From the NCBI GenBank assembly GCA_018296165.2, contig JACKQL020000014.1:868001-932000 (forward strand): a DNA stretch of 64,000 nt, read 5' to 3'. The notes under the pieces are model-generated. The model was not told the DNA's origin. It ran no database searches and worked only from the letters and a program-made list of their open reading frames with translations. How positions within the stretch are numbered: position 1 is the first letter of the stretch; each line of letters opens with the position of its first letter. This DNA is from Termitomyces sp. T153 (lineage: Eukaryota > Basidiomycota > Agaricomycetes > Agaricales > Lyophyllaceae). The position numbers and the translations under genes were made by a program. Shown one piece after another: positions 12,440 through 23,790 of the stretch.

Positions 12440-12545
12440 TGTCAGGGGACTTCCATTTCCAACCTCCATGACCTGTTGCAGTGCCTCTGCAGCTTGTTCA
12501 ATGTCTCCAGGGCTCAGTCTAGAGCTATGGAGATTTCTGGAGAAC
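12440..12545 (+). repeat. Truncated B-type LTR fragment
   Basis: It starts TGTCAGGGGACTTCCATTTC and follows the 5' end of the B LTRs for about 106 bp, stopping after TTCTGGAGAAC. The sequence beyond (12546-12674) reads on the minus strand as more coding-like sequence of the host element. Confidence 0.8.
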
Positions 12546-12674
12546 CATGATCATTGATTTGGGATCATCCAATAGTGACTGATCTACAGGAGCATACTCT
12601 TCATCTCCTGGCTGCTTTTCTCTGCAAGATAAACTATCCATACTGAAAGTCTTCCCTGGAACATGCGTCACTTC

Positions 12675-13021
12675 TGTCAGGAGACTTCTATTTCCAACCT
12701 CCACAACCTATTCTAGCATCTCTGCAGCTTGTTTGACATCTCAGGGGCTCTGGAGAACTGTGGAGTTCTTCATATTACCTCACCAATCATTATCCTAGGG
12801 TTAAGTTCAGCTCCAGCCTTCTGTATAGTAGTTCACATGCCTCTGCCATCTGCTGATGTGCTGCACTGAGCAGCAGGGATCCTTATACTTGTTCTCTTTG
12901 AATTCCCCTCTGCTAGGTGATTAGTTACTGATTGTATTGTCATCTACTCTGCTAATATACTTTGGATTCCCCTCTGCTAGCTGCATGACTCAGATCTGCC
13001 ATTCTAGAGGTCACCCTTACA
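12675..13021 (+). repeat. 5' LTR of B1
   Basis: 347 bp from TGTCAGG to CCCTTACA, homologous throughout to 18387-18755 and to the B2 LTRs. It contains a degraded form (ATACTTGTTCT) of the 11-nt site complementary to the primer-binding site. Confidence 0.9.
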
Positions 13022-13023
13022 GC

Positions 13024-13034
13024 AGAACTAGTCT
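13024..13034 (+). promoter_or_regulatory. Self-priming primer-binding site of B1 (one change)
   Basis: AGAACTAGTCT, 2 nt inside the 5' LTR. Except for one base it is the reverse complement of AGACTTGTTCT in the 3' LTR at 18619-18629. The B2 copy of this site (50654-50664) is perfect. Confidence 0.7.
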
Positions 13035-13117
13035 CCTAAAACTGGTCTGGAAGCTTCTCTTAGCCACAAGGAATCTTTGAGCCACTATCTGTTGCTTTCC
13101 CACTAGGATTAAGTACC

Positions 13118-14365
13118 ATGGAGTTCTATGTCTCAGCTTGGCAACCCAGACACACCTTTGGAGGCCTCAGCTCTGCAGGACAAAGCCTGGACTTGCTTGC
13201 TACACCTAGAAACCCAGATGCAATTAATGCAATCATCTCTCACTCATTATATGACCAAACTCTCTACCCTCTATCAAACCACAGATCTGATCTCCCAATT
13301 GCTCCAGGCACTGCTCAAATGCCTAGCTTCCACCTCCACACCACCTCTAGCTGCAGAACCAGCCCCAACCATGTCTGCACCTGTCTTTGCAGCTCTAGTG
13401 ACTCTATGGCTATGGATTCTGTGCTCCACACTACTAGATGCATATAATGGTGCCTGCTCTGGTAGGGAACAATTCCTGCAGTCCTGCCTCTTCTACATCC
13501 ACCTCAGTAGGGATGCCTTTGACTCTGACACATTGAAAGTAGCCTGGGTGCTGTTGTACATGAAGACTAGACATGCCTCCACCTATGCGCTGCAAGTCTT
13601 CTGTTGCTCTGGAGGTGTTGGAAGTTTCCTGGACTGGGCTGCCTTCAAAAAGAACTTCTGTGTAGAATTTTTCCTGCTAGACCCTGCCAAGACTGCAGCC
13701 TTGACACTATGTGATAAGGAGCAATACAGACAAGAAAAGCATATGCTGGATAAGTACATCAACTGGTTTCATGCTCTGGTTGAGCAAGCCACTTACTCTG
13801 ATGGCCTTCAATTATGCCTCACCTTCTAGGATGGCCTGCACCCTGCACTGGTGGAATGCATTAACAATCTTGCAGAGAGTTGCCTAGACAATGAAAAGAT
13901 TGCATTGTAGTATGAGGTGGCCCAGGACTAGTAGCAACTCATGGAGATCTGGAGGGAGCTCTGCCACTCACATTCTATGCTGCACCCAGCTCCAATCACT
14001 AATTTTTACCACTACATACCTGTTTGCCCAATGCCAGCTCTTACTCCTGGCATCCCCATAGCATGCTCTCTGCTGCTGGAGATCCCTATAGACATGGACG
14101 CTGCCAGACAGCTCTGCACTGTGCTGCTGCTGTGCTGGAGATGCTAGAAGCCAGGCACCTTGCATGGCATTACTTCCTGGGCCTGGAGGTATGTTACCTT
14201 TCTATAGCAGAGCAGGAGAAACTCATTCTGCAGCTGCTGGCTGCAAAGGATGCTGCTAGAGCTCTGCCACTAGATGAGCCTATGCTGGAGTTGACTCTGA
14301 AGGAGATCAGCATGTGTGCATCACTTCCAGAGTTGGAGGAGAGTTTTGAGTTGAGCAACAGATGA
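13118..14365 (+). pseudogene. gag: gag, B1
   Basis: Structural polyprotein. The long open stretch 13128-13829 contains the retrotransposon gag domain: FLDWAAFKKNFCVEFF, LTLCDKEQYRQ and YINWFHALVEQATY, then DGLQLCLTF. After a TAG at 13827-13829 it continues DGLHPALVECINNLAE. A degraded CCHC zinc knuckle is at about 14130-14180, clearer in B2 as CWRC/CKEPGHFAQHC. The last part, 14200-14365, reads LSIAEQEKLILQLLAAKDA and ends at TGA. Several stops lie between 13827 and 13935. Confidence 0.8.
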
Positions 14366-14639
14366 GGTGTACACCTCTATTGCTAGGTGCTAACAGGTTC
14401 TTGTGTCTATCAATAGAAATGAAATTGTCTTTGACCCCCTTTATTCTGAGACAGAAGAACCTCAACATCCCCCTCCAAACATACAAATACCAACTCCAGA
14501 GCCTCTGCTGAGCTCTCCAACACCTCCAAGAGTCTGCTGGCATAGCCCTGCCTGGGCACATTGAATGCCCCAACAGTACATTATGGCTTCCAGCCCATCT
14601 GCCAACTCCCTGTGCCTTGATGTGGAGATCAAGACAACA

Positions 14640-15131
14640 GACACCTAGCAAACCCATGGAGTCATGGCTCTTCTGGACAGCAAAGCAACAGAACTGTTTC
14701 TGGACTTGAAGTTTGTCAAATGCCATGGCCTGACCACACAGCCCCTCCCCAGGCCTATTCCAGTCTACAACATCAAAGCAGGTGCCATTAGCTCCATAGT
14801 CAATCTGGTCCTCTGCTATCAAAATCATGCAGAGCATGCTGTTTTTGCTGTTACCAGCTTGGGTAGGCAGGATATAATCCTTGGTTTCACATGGCTCTGC
14901 AAGCACAACTTTGAGGTAGATTGGATTAAGAGAGAGGTAACTATGAGCAGATGCCCTCAGAAGTGCTCTGCTTGTACTATAGAGGATAGGGAGGAACACC
15001 AGGCCTGTGTTAGAAAGCATGCAGCCATCCATGCATGTCATGCTGGGCCTCTTCCATTTGCTGATCTGGACCTCCTGGATCCCCTGCCTCTGGTATTCCC
15101 TTGTAGAGAGGCTCTCTACAAGGACAACTAG
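14640..15131 (+). pseudogene. pol: retropepsin-like protease, B1
   Basis: Reads MALLDSKATELFLDLKFV; the active-site DSG has become DSK. Later IILGFTWLCKHNFEVDW (about 14875-14925) is the ILG-x-WL segment typical of gypsy proteases just before the RT linker. Open from 14664 to 15131, then a TAG. Confidence 0.8.
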
Positions 15132-15231
15132 AGCAGTGGCAGAGCCCCAGAAGAGGAGCACAGAGGAGATTTTGGTGGTATAAATGAGCCAGAGCTCCCA
15201 GATGAAGCAGTAAAAGTGGGGGACTGGATCT

Positions 15232-16800
15232 ATGCTACTACTATATGCCTGCCACTCTCAGTTATGGAGATCTGGGCTAGCCAGACCACATCCCAGTGGC
15301 TGGCCCAGATGTTTGCTGCTAATGCTGCACCCCAAGAGTTCTGAGATGTTATACCCCTCTACCTCCATGCATTTGAGGATGTGTTCTCCAAAGCCTTGTT
15401 TGACTTGCTTCTGGAGTGCAAGAGGTGGGACCATGCCATTGAACTGTTGCTGGATTCCACACCCTCTAGCTGTAAAGTCTACCTGCTTGCACCCAGGGAG
15501 CAGGACAAGCTTGATGCCTTCCTACAAGAGAACCTGGACTCTGGTTGTATCTGCCCTTCCAAGTCTCTAATGGCTTCTCTGGTTTTCTTCATCAAAAAGA
15601 AGGATGGTTTGCTCTGACTGGTCTAGGATTATTGGGTTTTCAATGCCATGATGGTGAAGAGCTGCTACCTCCTCCTCATCTCTGAGCTAATCAACAACCT
15701 CTGGGGTGCACAATACTTCACTAAACTGTATGTCCAGTGGGGCTACAACAATGTGTGTATTCAGGAAGAAGATGAGTGGAAGGCCACCTTCCAGACCAAC
15801 TAGGGATTGTTTGAGCTGCTTGTTATATTCTTTGGACTTACCAACAGCCCCACCACCTTCCAGACTGATGAACAGCATCTTCTGGAACCTTATTGCAGAG
15901 GCCATAGTGTGTGTATACCTCAACAACATCCTCATTTATACCAAAATGCTAGAGGAACACCATTGGATCACTCACTTTGTTTTGGAACACCTCCACCAGC
16001 ACCAGCTCTACCTCAAACTGGAGAAGTGCAAGTTTGAACAGATCTGGATTGAGTATCTTGGCTTGATTATCTTGCACAGAGCCATGGAAATGGACCCAGT
16101 GAAGGTAGCAGGTGTAGTGGAGTGGCTGGAGCCCAAAAACAAGAAGGAGGTGCAGGTGTTCCTCAGCTTCACAAACTTCTACTGGAGATTCATCCAGCAC
16201 TTCTTACACTATGCCCATCCACTATTTGACCTCACTAGAAAGGACATTGTGTGGAGTTGGGGACCTCCAGAGCAGGTGGCCTTTGATGCTCTCAAGTGTG
16301 CCATGACCTCCAGACCCATCCTCCTCTTCCTGGATGACAACTCCCTCTTCCAAGTGGAAGCTGACAGCTCCAACTTTGCTACTGGGGCTGTTCTCTCACA
16401 GCAATCTCTGGAGGATAGGAAGTGGCATCTAGTGGCCTTTTACTCTAAGAGCCTGAATGCAGTAGAGCAAACAAGATCCATGATAAGGAGATGCTGGCCA
16501 TCATCCAGTGGTTCAAGCAGTGGCAGCACTTCCTGGAAGGCATATGGCACAAGTTCAAGGTCTGGACAGATCACAAGAACCTTGAATACTTCTGGACAGT
16601 CAAGAAGCTCAATTGCTGACAGGCCTGGTGGTCCCTCTACCTTGCTAACTTTGACTTCTCTTTTGCACTACAAGCCTGGCTGGAGCATGGAGAAACCAGA
16701 TGCCCTGTTCCAGAGAGTAGACCATGGCATGGAGGGGAGGATAATAGCAACATCATGCTCCTCTGCCCCAAACTGTTTGCAATCTGAGCCATGGAGAGTC
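15232..16800 (+). pseudogene. pol: reverse transcriptase and RNase H, B1
   Basis: The RT begins with FEDVFSKALFDLL and REQDKLDAFLQENLDSG, then FFIKKKDGLL. After stops it continues to IVCVYLNNILIYTKML (about 15905-15955), where the catalytic YLDD box has become YLNN, so both metal-binding aspartates are lost. HHWITHFVLEHL, FLSFTNFYWRFIQ and VEADSSNFATGAVL (16357-16400) lead into RNase H. The frame shifts after 16470; the shifted frame reads HDKEMLAIIQWFKQW and VWTDHKNLEYF. Confidence 0.85.
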
Positions 16801-18376
16801 TAGCCATTGAAGAAGCAGAGGTAGACATTCTCCAAGACATATGGGCAGGTAATTGGGACAGTCAGCAGGAGGAGCTTATTGCACAGGCAGCTTAAATGCT
16901 GAAGTCAGGGCATGCTACTGGTGTCAAGGCAGTGCACACAGACAAATAGGCTCTCTAGGATGGGATCCTAATTTTTAGGAACCATGTCTATATGCCCAAC
17001 ATTCTGGAGCTCCATTGGAGGATTGTGGAGCAACACCACAACTCTCATGTTGCGGGGCACCTCAGACAATGGAAAATGTTAGAGCTAGTATTGCAGAACT
17101 ACTGGTGGCCCCAGCCATCCCAGTATATCAGATCCTACACTAGTACATGCAATCTCTGTCTCTGAACCAAGCCCCAATGCCAACTACTCTATGGACAGCT
17201 ATACCCACTGCCTGTGCCTGCACAACAATGGAGTGTGGCTTCTGTGGACTTCATCATAGAACTTTCCAACACCCATTGTTACAATGCAATCATGGTGGTG
17301 GTGGACCTGTATGGCAAGCAAGTGCACTTCATTATGACTCCACACCACCTGCTCTACTATGGGCACTACAAACCTGTATTGGAGGAATGTCTGAAAGCTC
17401 CATGGCCTTTCCAATGCCTATGTATCTAACTGGAGACCACAATTTGTGGCAGACTTCACCAGGAAGCTCTACCAGCTACTTGGTATGGAGCTTCACACCT
17501 CCACTGCCTACCACCCACAGTCTAATGGCCAGACCAAACATAAATCAGGAGTTGGAGCAGTACCTCTGCCTCTTCTGCAATAAGCATTAGGATGACTGGG
17601 ATGAACTCCTCCCCAATGCTGAGTTTCAGTACAACAACCACATTCACACATCCACTCAGTTCCCCCCATTCTTCCTCAACACCGGATGGCACCCATGCAT
17701 GGGTTTTAAACTCTGGGCCCAACCCTCAGAGAATGAGGCAGTAAACAAATTTGTGGACCAGATGAAGAGGTCACAGGAGGAGTCCCAAGCAGCATTAGCA
17801 AAGGCAAAGGGCAACATGGCACAGTACTACAACTGCAGGAGGACTCCAGAGCACAAATATCAGCCCAGAGATCAAGTCTATGTGGATGCATCTGACATCA
17901 TGACTACTTAGTTCTCAAAAAAGCTGTCTCACTGCCAGTTGGGACCTTTCATAGTGGAACAACAAGTAAGGCCCCTAGCTTATTGACTCCGGCTCCCTAC
18001 AGGAATGCACCAGCTTCATCTGGTGTTCAATCTGGTCAAACTAACTCTGGCCCCCATGGATACCATTCCAGAGCAATGTCTGCCCCACCACCCCTAGTGG
18101 TGGTCAACAACAACAAGGAGTACAAGGTGGAGGAAATCCTGGATAGTTGTCTATTCCAGAGACAACTATAATACAAGGTCAAGTGGAAGGGCTATGGGAT
18201 CAAGAACATCTTTTAGGAACTGTGGGAGAACATGCATGCTCCTGGACTCATCAGAGAGTTCCACCAGAGATATCCAGATGCTCCATGCACCATACAAGAT
18301 ATCTACCCTATTTTGCTGGCAGACCAAGTGATCAGGCACTATTTCTACCCCATGTGTCAAGACACCATACACTAGA
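16801..18376 (+). pseudogene. pol: integrase with chromodomain, B1
   Basis: The zinc-binding part is readable at about 17005-17160 (HWRIVEQHHNSHVAGHL, YWWPQPSQYI, CNLC). The core starts SVASVDFIIELSNTH (about 17232) and VVVDLYGKQVHF, then frame breaks follow. The C-terminal part has PEHKYQPRDQVYVDAS. The chromodomain, expected to steer integration to chromatin, reads EYKVEEILDS then YKVKWKGYGI with one stop between (18118-18200). Dead by stops and frameshifts. Confidence 0.8.
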
Positions 18377-18386
18377 GAGGGGTTGA
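18374..18386 (+). promoter_or_regulatory. Polypurine tract of B1
   Basis: AGAGAGGGGTTGA immediately precedes the 3' LTR, where plus-strand DNA priming is expected. B2 has AGAGGGAAAGTGA at the same place (56308-56320). Confidence 0.75.
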
Positions 18387-18755
18387 TGTCAGGGGACTTC
18401 CATTTCCAACCTCTGCAACCTATTCCAGTGCTTCTGCAGCTTGTTTGACATCTCCAGGGCTCATTCCAAAACTCTGGAGATCTCTGGAGAACTGTGGAGT
18501 TCTCTATATTACCTCAGCAAACATTGTCCTAGGGTTAGAACTAGCTCTGGCCTTCTGTACACTAATTTCCATGCCTCTGCCGCCTGCTGATGTGCAGCAC
18601 CAAGCAGTGGGGATCCTTAGACTTGTTCTCTTCTGATTTCCTTTTGCTAGATGATTAGTTATTGATTGTATCATTGTCTACTCCACTAATATACTTCAGA
18701 TTCCCCTCTACTAGCTGTGTAACTCCAATCTGCTGCTCTGGAGGTTGCCCTTATA
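18387..18755 (+). repeat. 3' LTR of B1
   Basis: 369 bp from TGTCAGGGG to CCCTTATA. It contains AGACTTGTTCT at 18619-18629, the exact reverse complement of the B2 primer-binding site, marking the likely transcript start. Confidence 0.9.
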
Positions 18756-19252
18756 GAGTGAAGGTCTTCCATGACTTTGTGAGCAATGTGGGAGGAAATA
18801 TCCTTGAGGAATAAGATGAGACAGGGGTTGTAGCTTTTGTTGGCATAGAAGGGAGAAACTTCAGTGGCAGAGTGAGGTATGTTATTGTAAGTAAACTTGG
18901 CAAGGGGAAACTCTGCATGCCAGTCATTCTGTAAATAGTTAATGTAGAGGCAGAGATACTGTTACAATGTCTAGTTTACTTGTTCTGTTTGCCCATTGGT
19001 CTCTGGATGATAGGCAGTTGATAAGTTGGTCTTAATTTTGAGTGCCTTGCATAACTACTGCCAAAAGCAGGAGACAAATAGAGGGCCATGGTCAGAGATG
19101 ATGTTATCTGGGAGTCCATGCTTAGAGAATACATGTTTGAGGAATAGTTTGGCAAACTCTGGAGCATTGTTAGTGGTGTGGCAGGGAAGGAGAGCTTGTT
19201 TAATGAGGCAGCAGATGACCATGAGGATTGCATTGAAACCTTCAGAGTCAAT
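18756..19252 (-). pseudogene. pol: Fragment of family A integrase
   Basis: The minus-strand reading gives HTTNNAPEFAKLFLKHVFS, GLPDNIISDHGPLFVS and CFWQ, aligning with the A1 integrase core at 31700-31960. The ISDHG acidic residue is intact here. At 19252 the homology stops abruptly and plus-strand gag begins, forming a head-to-head junction. Confidence 0.85.
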
Positions 19253-20154
19253 GCTGGACTCCCACCTCAAACTCAAAACACTCAGGACAACATTTGCTAT
19301 GCACTGGCCTAGGAAGGCAAGCTCAATATTTAGAAACTGGAATTCTTCACTGGCCATGACCCCCAGAAATGGAGAATTTTTCTAATGTAATGCTTCACAA
19401 TGTTCCAAGCTAAGCCCATCACTTTCCAGTTTGAGAGCTCACAAGTGGCTTTTGCCATGTCATATTTATAGGGTATTGCCTTCAACCACTACATGGAACA
19501 ACCCCATACTCTCCAACTGGCTTGCTTTTATTCAGGAGTTTTCCAGTAACTTTGGCATATTTGACACTGTAGCAGAGGCAAAGAAGAAGCTATTCAACTT
19601 CTGGATGCATGACAACAAGCGTTTTATAACCTCTATAACTCTGCCAACTCTGCACCCTGCTTCTCTCAAGGCCAAAAACCTCCCAGTGCCAACCAACCCC
19701 CAGGACCCTGCCCACTTGCCCAACTCAATGCTGCTGACCTCCACAAAGCTCTGGAGCCTCTGGATGTCAACCTCAACAACTTCCAGGATCTTAACAATGC
19801 TCTGGACTTTGTCAACAATCAAGAACCCTATGCACAAACAAGATTTGGAACAGATCTTAGATTGACATACTGGAGGAGACTCAGGAGAAGTGATAGAAGG
19901 AGGGCATATGCATCCTATGTGGTGAGCAGGAACATTTTATTGGTAGTTGCCCTAAATGCCAGGTGATGGGATGCACCATATAGACTATTGATGGAGAAGA
20001 CTGCAACTACCAGTTTACAGAAAACAAATAAGCAGTTCAGGTCTCAAAGACACACTAGACTGTGGATCAGACACTGATGTCTTCTCTGCCCCAGCCACAC
20101 TCCTCCATGCAATGGTACTCTCTCCAGATAACCTCCCAGCACACCTCCCCTCCC
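19253..20154 (+). pseudogene. gag: Fragment of family A gag and gag-protease linker
   Basis: On the plus strand it follows A1 gag from about the middle of the protein: CMHWPRKASSIFRNWNSS-type text, FQAKPITFQFESSQVAFA, the zinc-knuckle region near 19910-19970 (ILCGEQEHFIGSCPKCQ type), then the linker before protease up to CTCCC at 20154. Stops are frequent. It is interrupted at 20155 by a minus-strand B-type LTR. Confidence 0.8.
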
Positions 20155-20430
20155 TATCAGGCCAACCTCTGGAGGCTGTGGCTCAATCACACAACTGGCA
20201 GAGAGAGATCCCAAGTCTATTTAGTATAGTACAATGTTTACAAGTAGAACTACACACCTGGCAGAGAGAGATCCAAAGAGAACAAGTCTGAGGATCTCCA
20301 ATGCCAGAGTTTGGAAAATCTGCTCAAAGTTACTTGATCTTGCCACACAGGTTCTATGCAGGATGCATGCAGCAACCAATCATGTGACCAATCACATGAC
20401 CAAAATACATGTGTTGGCAGTTCCCTGACA
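20155..20430 (-). repeat. Divergent B-type LTR (3' LTR of a minus-strand fragment)
   Basis: Its plus-strand right end CCCTGACA is the complement of a TGTCAGGG start and is followed by a minus-strand polypurine tract and B-like coding sequence. It keeps AGAACAAGTCT at 20279-20289 on the plus strand, so the 11-nt LTR site is intact. Two approximate 27-bp repeats (around 20192 and 20249, GGCAGAGAGAGATCC core) lie inside. Confidence 0.7.
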
Positions 20431-20955
20431 TGACCCTCCCTCTAGCATGCAGTGTCTCAATACACTGGGTAGAAGAAGTCACAGATTGCCTACTCAGCTG
20501 CTGAAAGGGGGTAGATACCTTGGATGGCTTTTAAGGCAGTGGGATGTCTGTGGTAAAAGTCCCAGATCAGGGCAGGTGCATGCACATTGGCCTGCAGTTC
20601 CTAGGAGATGTCCTCAATGCCATATTTCTTCCACTTCACCTTGAGCTGCAACTTCCCTTGGAATATCCTGCTATCCAAGATTTCCACTCCTCCTCATCAT
20701 TGACCAGGACTGGTGGTGGGGATGGCTTAGGGCAGTGGCCAGGAATTGGATCTTCTGGTGCCAGGAAAAGTTTGACAACATTGAAGACTGGGTGCAATTG
20801 GTATAGGCCTGCTGGGAGCTTAAGTTGGTATGCTAAAGGCCCCACCTTCTTCTCCACTATGAAGGGGCCAAGATGGCAATGTGACAGTTTTTGAGATGGC
20901 CTTGTTGTCTTAATATCAAGTCCAAACTTCCAGAGTTGCTGGGTTGGTGTGGTAT
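20431..20955 (-). pseudogene. pol: Fragment of B-like integrase C-terminus and chromodomain
   Basis: The minus-strand reading: PSQKLSHCHLGPFIVEKKVG, PLAYQLKLPAGL, LHPVFNVVKLFLAPEDP, then PPPVLVNDEEEWKSWIAGYS, which corresponds to the start of the chromodomain seen in B1 and B2. The polypurine tract GAGGGAGGGTCA (20431-20442) follows before the LTR. It is truncated at about 20955, where family A gag sequence begins. Confidence 0.8.
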
Positions 20956-21508
20956 CCAAGCTGACAAGGAGGGCACAAGTGCATCTTGCAAACTCTATAG
21001 GGGAGAGGCAGAGGAAGTGGAGGACTTTGTCATGCTGCTGGACATAGGCTTCAATTCATTGCTGTCTAGGGAAAGGAGGAATTTGAGTGAGGAATGGCAG
21101 TCAAGAGAGGAAATAATTATCTAGTTGTTTGGGAGGAGTTGAGGCTGCAGCAGAAATGGGATAAGCATAGTAGTGAGTGGGGGGGAGGTAGGTGGGGTTA
21201 GGTGGTGCTGGGGGTGCTCTAGGAAATCCTCTAGAGTACATGCAAGGGTTATTGCCATTAGCAGGGAATATTGTGGAGTGGTGCCAGCCCAGGGGTATTT
21301 CCTGGCTGATGAAGGGGGCATAGTAGGTCTGGTTTGGATCTGGGGTCTGGTGATGGGAAACATACTGATCTGTAAGAGGGCCTGGATAAAACAAGGCATA
21401 TTGATTGTCAGGAACTGGCCAACCATAAACATTGGTTAAGTAGCCCATGGGGTTGAATGCAGGGTTGTATGTGAACATTAAGAAAGGGGTAAGGTGGAGT
21501 CTTGATGG
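20956..21508 (-). pseudogene. gag: Fragment of family A gag N-terminus and leader
   Basis: The reading from 21478 starts MFTYNPAFNPMGYLTNVYG and is Pro/Tyr/Asn-rich (YALFYPGPLTDQYV, NPTYLPPTHYYAYP), aligning with A1 gag from its start at 37795. The leader keeps GGAGTCTTGAT, the first part of the A primer-binding site. The join to the LTR deletes about the first 105 bp of the LTR. Confidence 0.8.
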
Positions 21509-22427
21509 GGAAGTGGTCCAAGCAAGACCAGGGTGATCCAGGGAAGTCTAAGACCAAGTATGTTAAGTATTGGGCTTGTATGGGCATCAGGTACAAGTCT
21601 GTGAGTGAATGTATGGACTGTAGGGCAAGTGTAGGTTTTGTAAGTGACAAGAGCAGAGCTGGAGTTTGATGGTGGATCAATCAAGAGTGATGGGTTCTGG
21701 GACTGAGCATAGGGCAAGGTCCAGAGTTAGTGTATTAATGTTTGAAGTATCATAGCATATGAGCAGAATTTGTAATATTATCAGAGTTGAAAGAGACTGA
21801 GGAAAGATTCAGGAAACAGAGACAGATTAGTCAAGACAAAGTCAAGACAAGATGGAACTGAGAAAAGGAATAGATTTGAGACTAAAAATAGAAATAGAGA
21901 AGTGACTGGGGAACATAACAGAAAAGAAACATGAGACACAGGAAACCAAGTAAAGCAATATCAAGACTAACATAATGGGTGTTGCTTTACAACTTATATA
22001 CTGACTACTAGACCTCCTCTGAGGATTTAGGGTGCAATGGCAGGGCTTGTTAGAGCTGTGCAGGGTTGATGGGTGTTGGCTTTGATTAGGATGGCAGGCT
22101 GCAGTGATATTCTGATGGGAACTAATGAGAAAGCAGTCTGCTTCATAGTTGTTGGGGGATTCCAGAGTGGTCAAATAGGTTGTAGGGGCAAGTCAGTGAC
22201 ATGTGCCTGGGTCAGGAGATGTCAGATGCAGTTGGAGACTTGAAAAAAGAAGGGAGAGTGATAGGGCCTACAGGGGGCATATTGGGGTTTGCTGGGGAGG
22301 CAGTGGACTTAGCTGAGGTGGGTGCCTCAATGATGATTGGGGGAATTGAGGAGGTGTTGGGGGGGAGCTCCAGAGAAGCAAGGTGGCTTGAAAGGAGGTC
22401 CAGGAGTTCTGGGAGTGGGTCATGACA
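21509..22427 (-). repeat. Family A LTR, start deleted
   Basis: Homologous to the A1 LTRs from about base 108 to the terminal CATGACA at 22427. It retains AATATCAAGACT at 21957-21968 and a TTATATA box at about 22013, in the same spacing as other A LTRs. Confidence 0.85.
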
Positions 22428-23790
22428 ATCACACCAATCTTGAAACTATGATTAGTATATTAATATTCTGTTGTTACAGAAAAAGCATGAATGACAGGTT
22501 ATTCATTCAAAGCTGTCAAGGGGAAGTGCAGAGTGATGTATGAGTCAAAGATGATAAAGTGGAAAGTTGATTGAGATAGGTTGGCCATAAGTTGTAGGAA
22601 GAAATTATATTTATTGAGTCCTAGGAAGTTCTCAAGCACTAGTTCCTCCTCCTGAGAGATCCTGAGAGAGTGGGGCCAAAGACTTAAGCTAACACAAGGG
22701 CTTAGTAATGAGTAGGTATAAGTGAGTGTAGAATGTAACTTTGTGAAATAGGGGTGGTGGGAGAGGGTCTAAAGATGATACATGACATAATGTGTGTATA
22801 TCTAATCTATCAATGCTGCAAGTGCAGTGTGAGATGATGGAAATGTAATATAAATAAGACTTACCTGTATGCACAGTGTGAGACAATAAGGTTGTTGTCA
22901 CTGCTCCCACAGATATATATAAAAATATAGACAATGAGAAAAGAGACAATGATAAGGGCCAGTGATGGAGTAAAAGGGTGTGATGATCAAATCTTTGCCC
23001 AAATCAACTCCAGGCAAACCCTCCTCACATGTGCCCAAATCATTAATTACATAAGTGGAAAGTCAATTGAGACAGGTTGTGTAATGGAGCATGCCTCATT
23101 ACCTCCTTACTATTATATGTGTAGTACATAATTTCTTATCTAATTAAGTTAATGATAGCATCACAAGACACTACCCATAAATATCCATACTGTAATTATG
23201 TAAGGCAGCACCTTACTTCATACTTTGTAGATTAGGACCAATCAACTGGTTTTGACTTACAAGGTGTGAGCTATGAGCTGTGCCAATCATAATGGAAATG
23301 TTACATTTTTTCAAGTCAAACAAGCATGTACTTGTTTGTGCAGTGAGAAGCTGAATTTCCAAAAGAGAAGTTCACTGCCATAGATTACAATCAGAATGTT
23401 ATTCTGCAATGAGCAGAGTAGTGACCATGAAAGGTCAGGTGTTCAGGCCTAGGTCCAAACCAGGGTTTGATAGAACAGTACAAGCTGGTCTACATGAACC
23501 AACAGATGTTGTCACATCACACCATGATGTGGGGAGGGAGAGTGGAATGATCCCAGGAGGACTGCCAGCAGTTACTCCTGTTTGACCATTGTTGGGTGGT
23601 CAAATGATCTCCACAATGAAGGGCACTTGAGTGCTCTCTACTCAAATGGACTCAACAGTTGAGCCAGAGAGTACAGCAGGGGCAGCAAGCAAGGGGAAGA
23701 CCCCCTTGCATGCATCTACTGCACTGCAAGTAGAAAGACTGAGATCCTTCCCAAAGGCCACAGGAGGTCTGCGTAACTCTTTGATGGTGA
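22428..23790. other. Unassigned AT-rich region
   Basis: No recognisable protein. A 49-nt segment at 22816-22864 (minus strand) has the form of a fungal intron: CAG before GTAAGT, and TTGCAG at its end. An approximate 27-bp repeat (AAGTGGAAAGT..ATTGAGA..GG) occurs near 22557 and 23055. The right part (from about 23500) may already belong to the leader of the gag at 23791. Confidence 0.5.

Larger units (their letters stand above)
8752..12674 (-). mobile_element. Ty3/gypsy element, family E, degraded, no LTR seen
   Basis: Read on the minus strand the order is protease (about 12130), linker (11575-11144), RT (about 11140-10290), RNase H (10284-9742) and integrase (9741-8752). A 106-bp piece of a B-type LTR (12440-12545) is inserted in it. 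The element is truncated on both sides: integrase is cut after the TDG(Q)T-type segment at 8752 and no gag is visible before B1 begins at 12675. Confidence 0.75.
12675..18755 (+). mobile_element. Chromovirus B1 (Ty3/gypsy with chromodomain), both LTRs
   Basis: LTRs at 12675-13021 and 18387-18755 begin TGTCAGG and end CCTTACA/CCTTATA. Between them, in order, lie a primer-binding site, gag, protease, RT, RNase H, integrase, chromodomain and a polypurine tract. The 5-bp flanks (ACTTC and GAGTG) do not match, so either the target duplication has decayed or the right side was rearranged. Coding is broken in most domains. B2 (50287-56689) and C (57751-61340) are relatives. Confidence 0.9.

Noticed and set aside
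14307..15161. A 284-codon minus-strand frame
   Set aside because: Shadow of B1 protease and linker; the plus strand has the conserved LLDS and ILG-x-WL motifs.
12670..18760. Target-site duplication for B1
   Set aside because: The 5-bp flanks ACTTC and GAGTG do not match even allowing for C-to-T decay.
20192..20275. Approximate 27-bp direct repeats as the flanks of a small insertion
   Set aside because: The repeats fall inside the divergent B LTR at positions where the B LTR also repeats its CTCTGCTAG word, so local duplication in the LTR is simpler.
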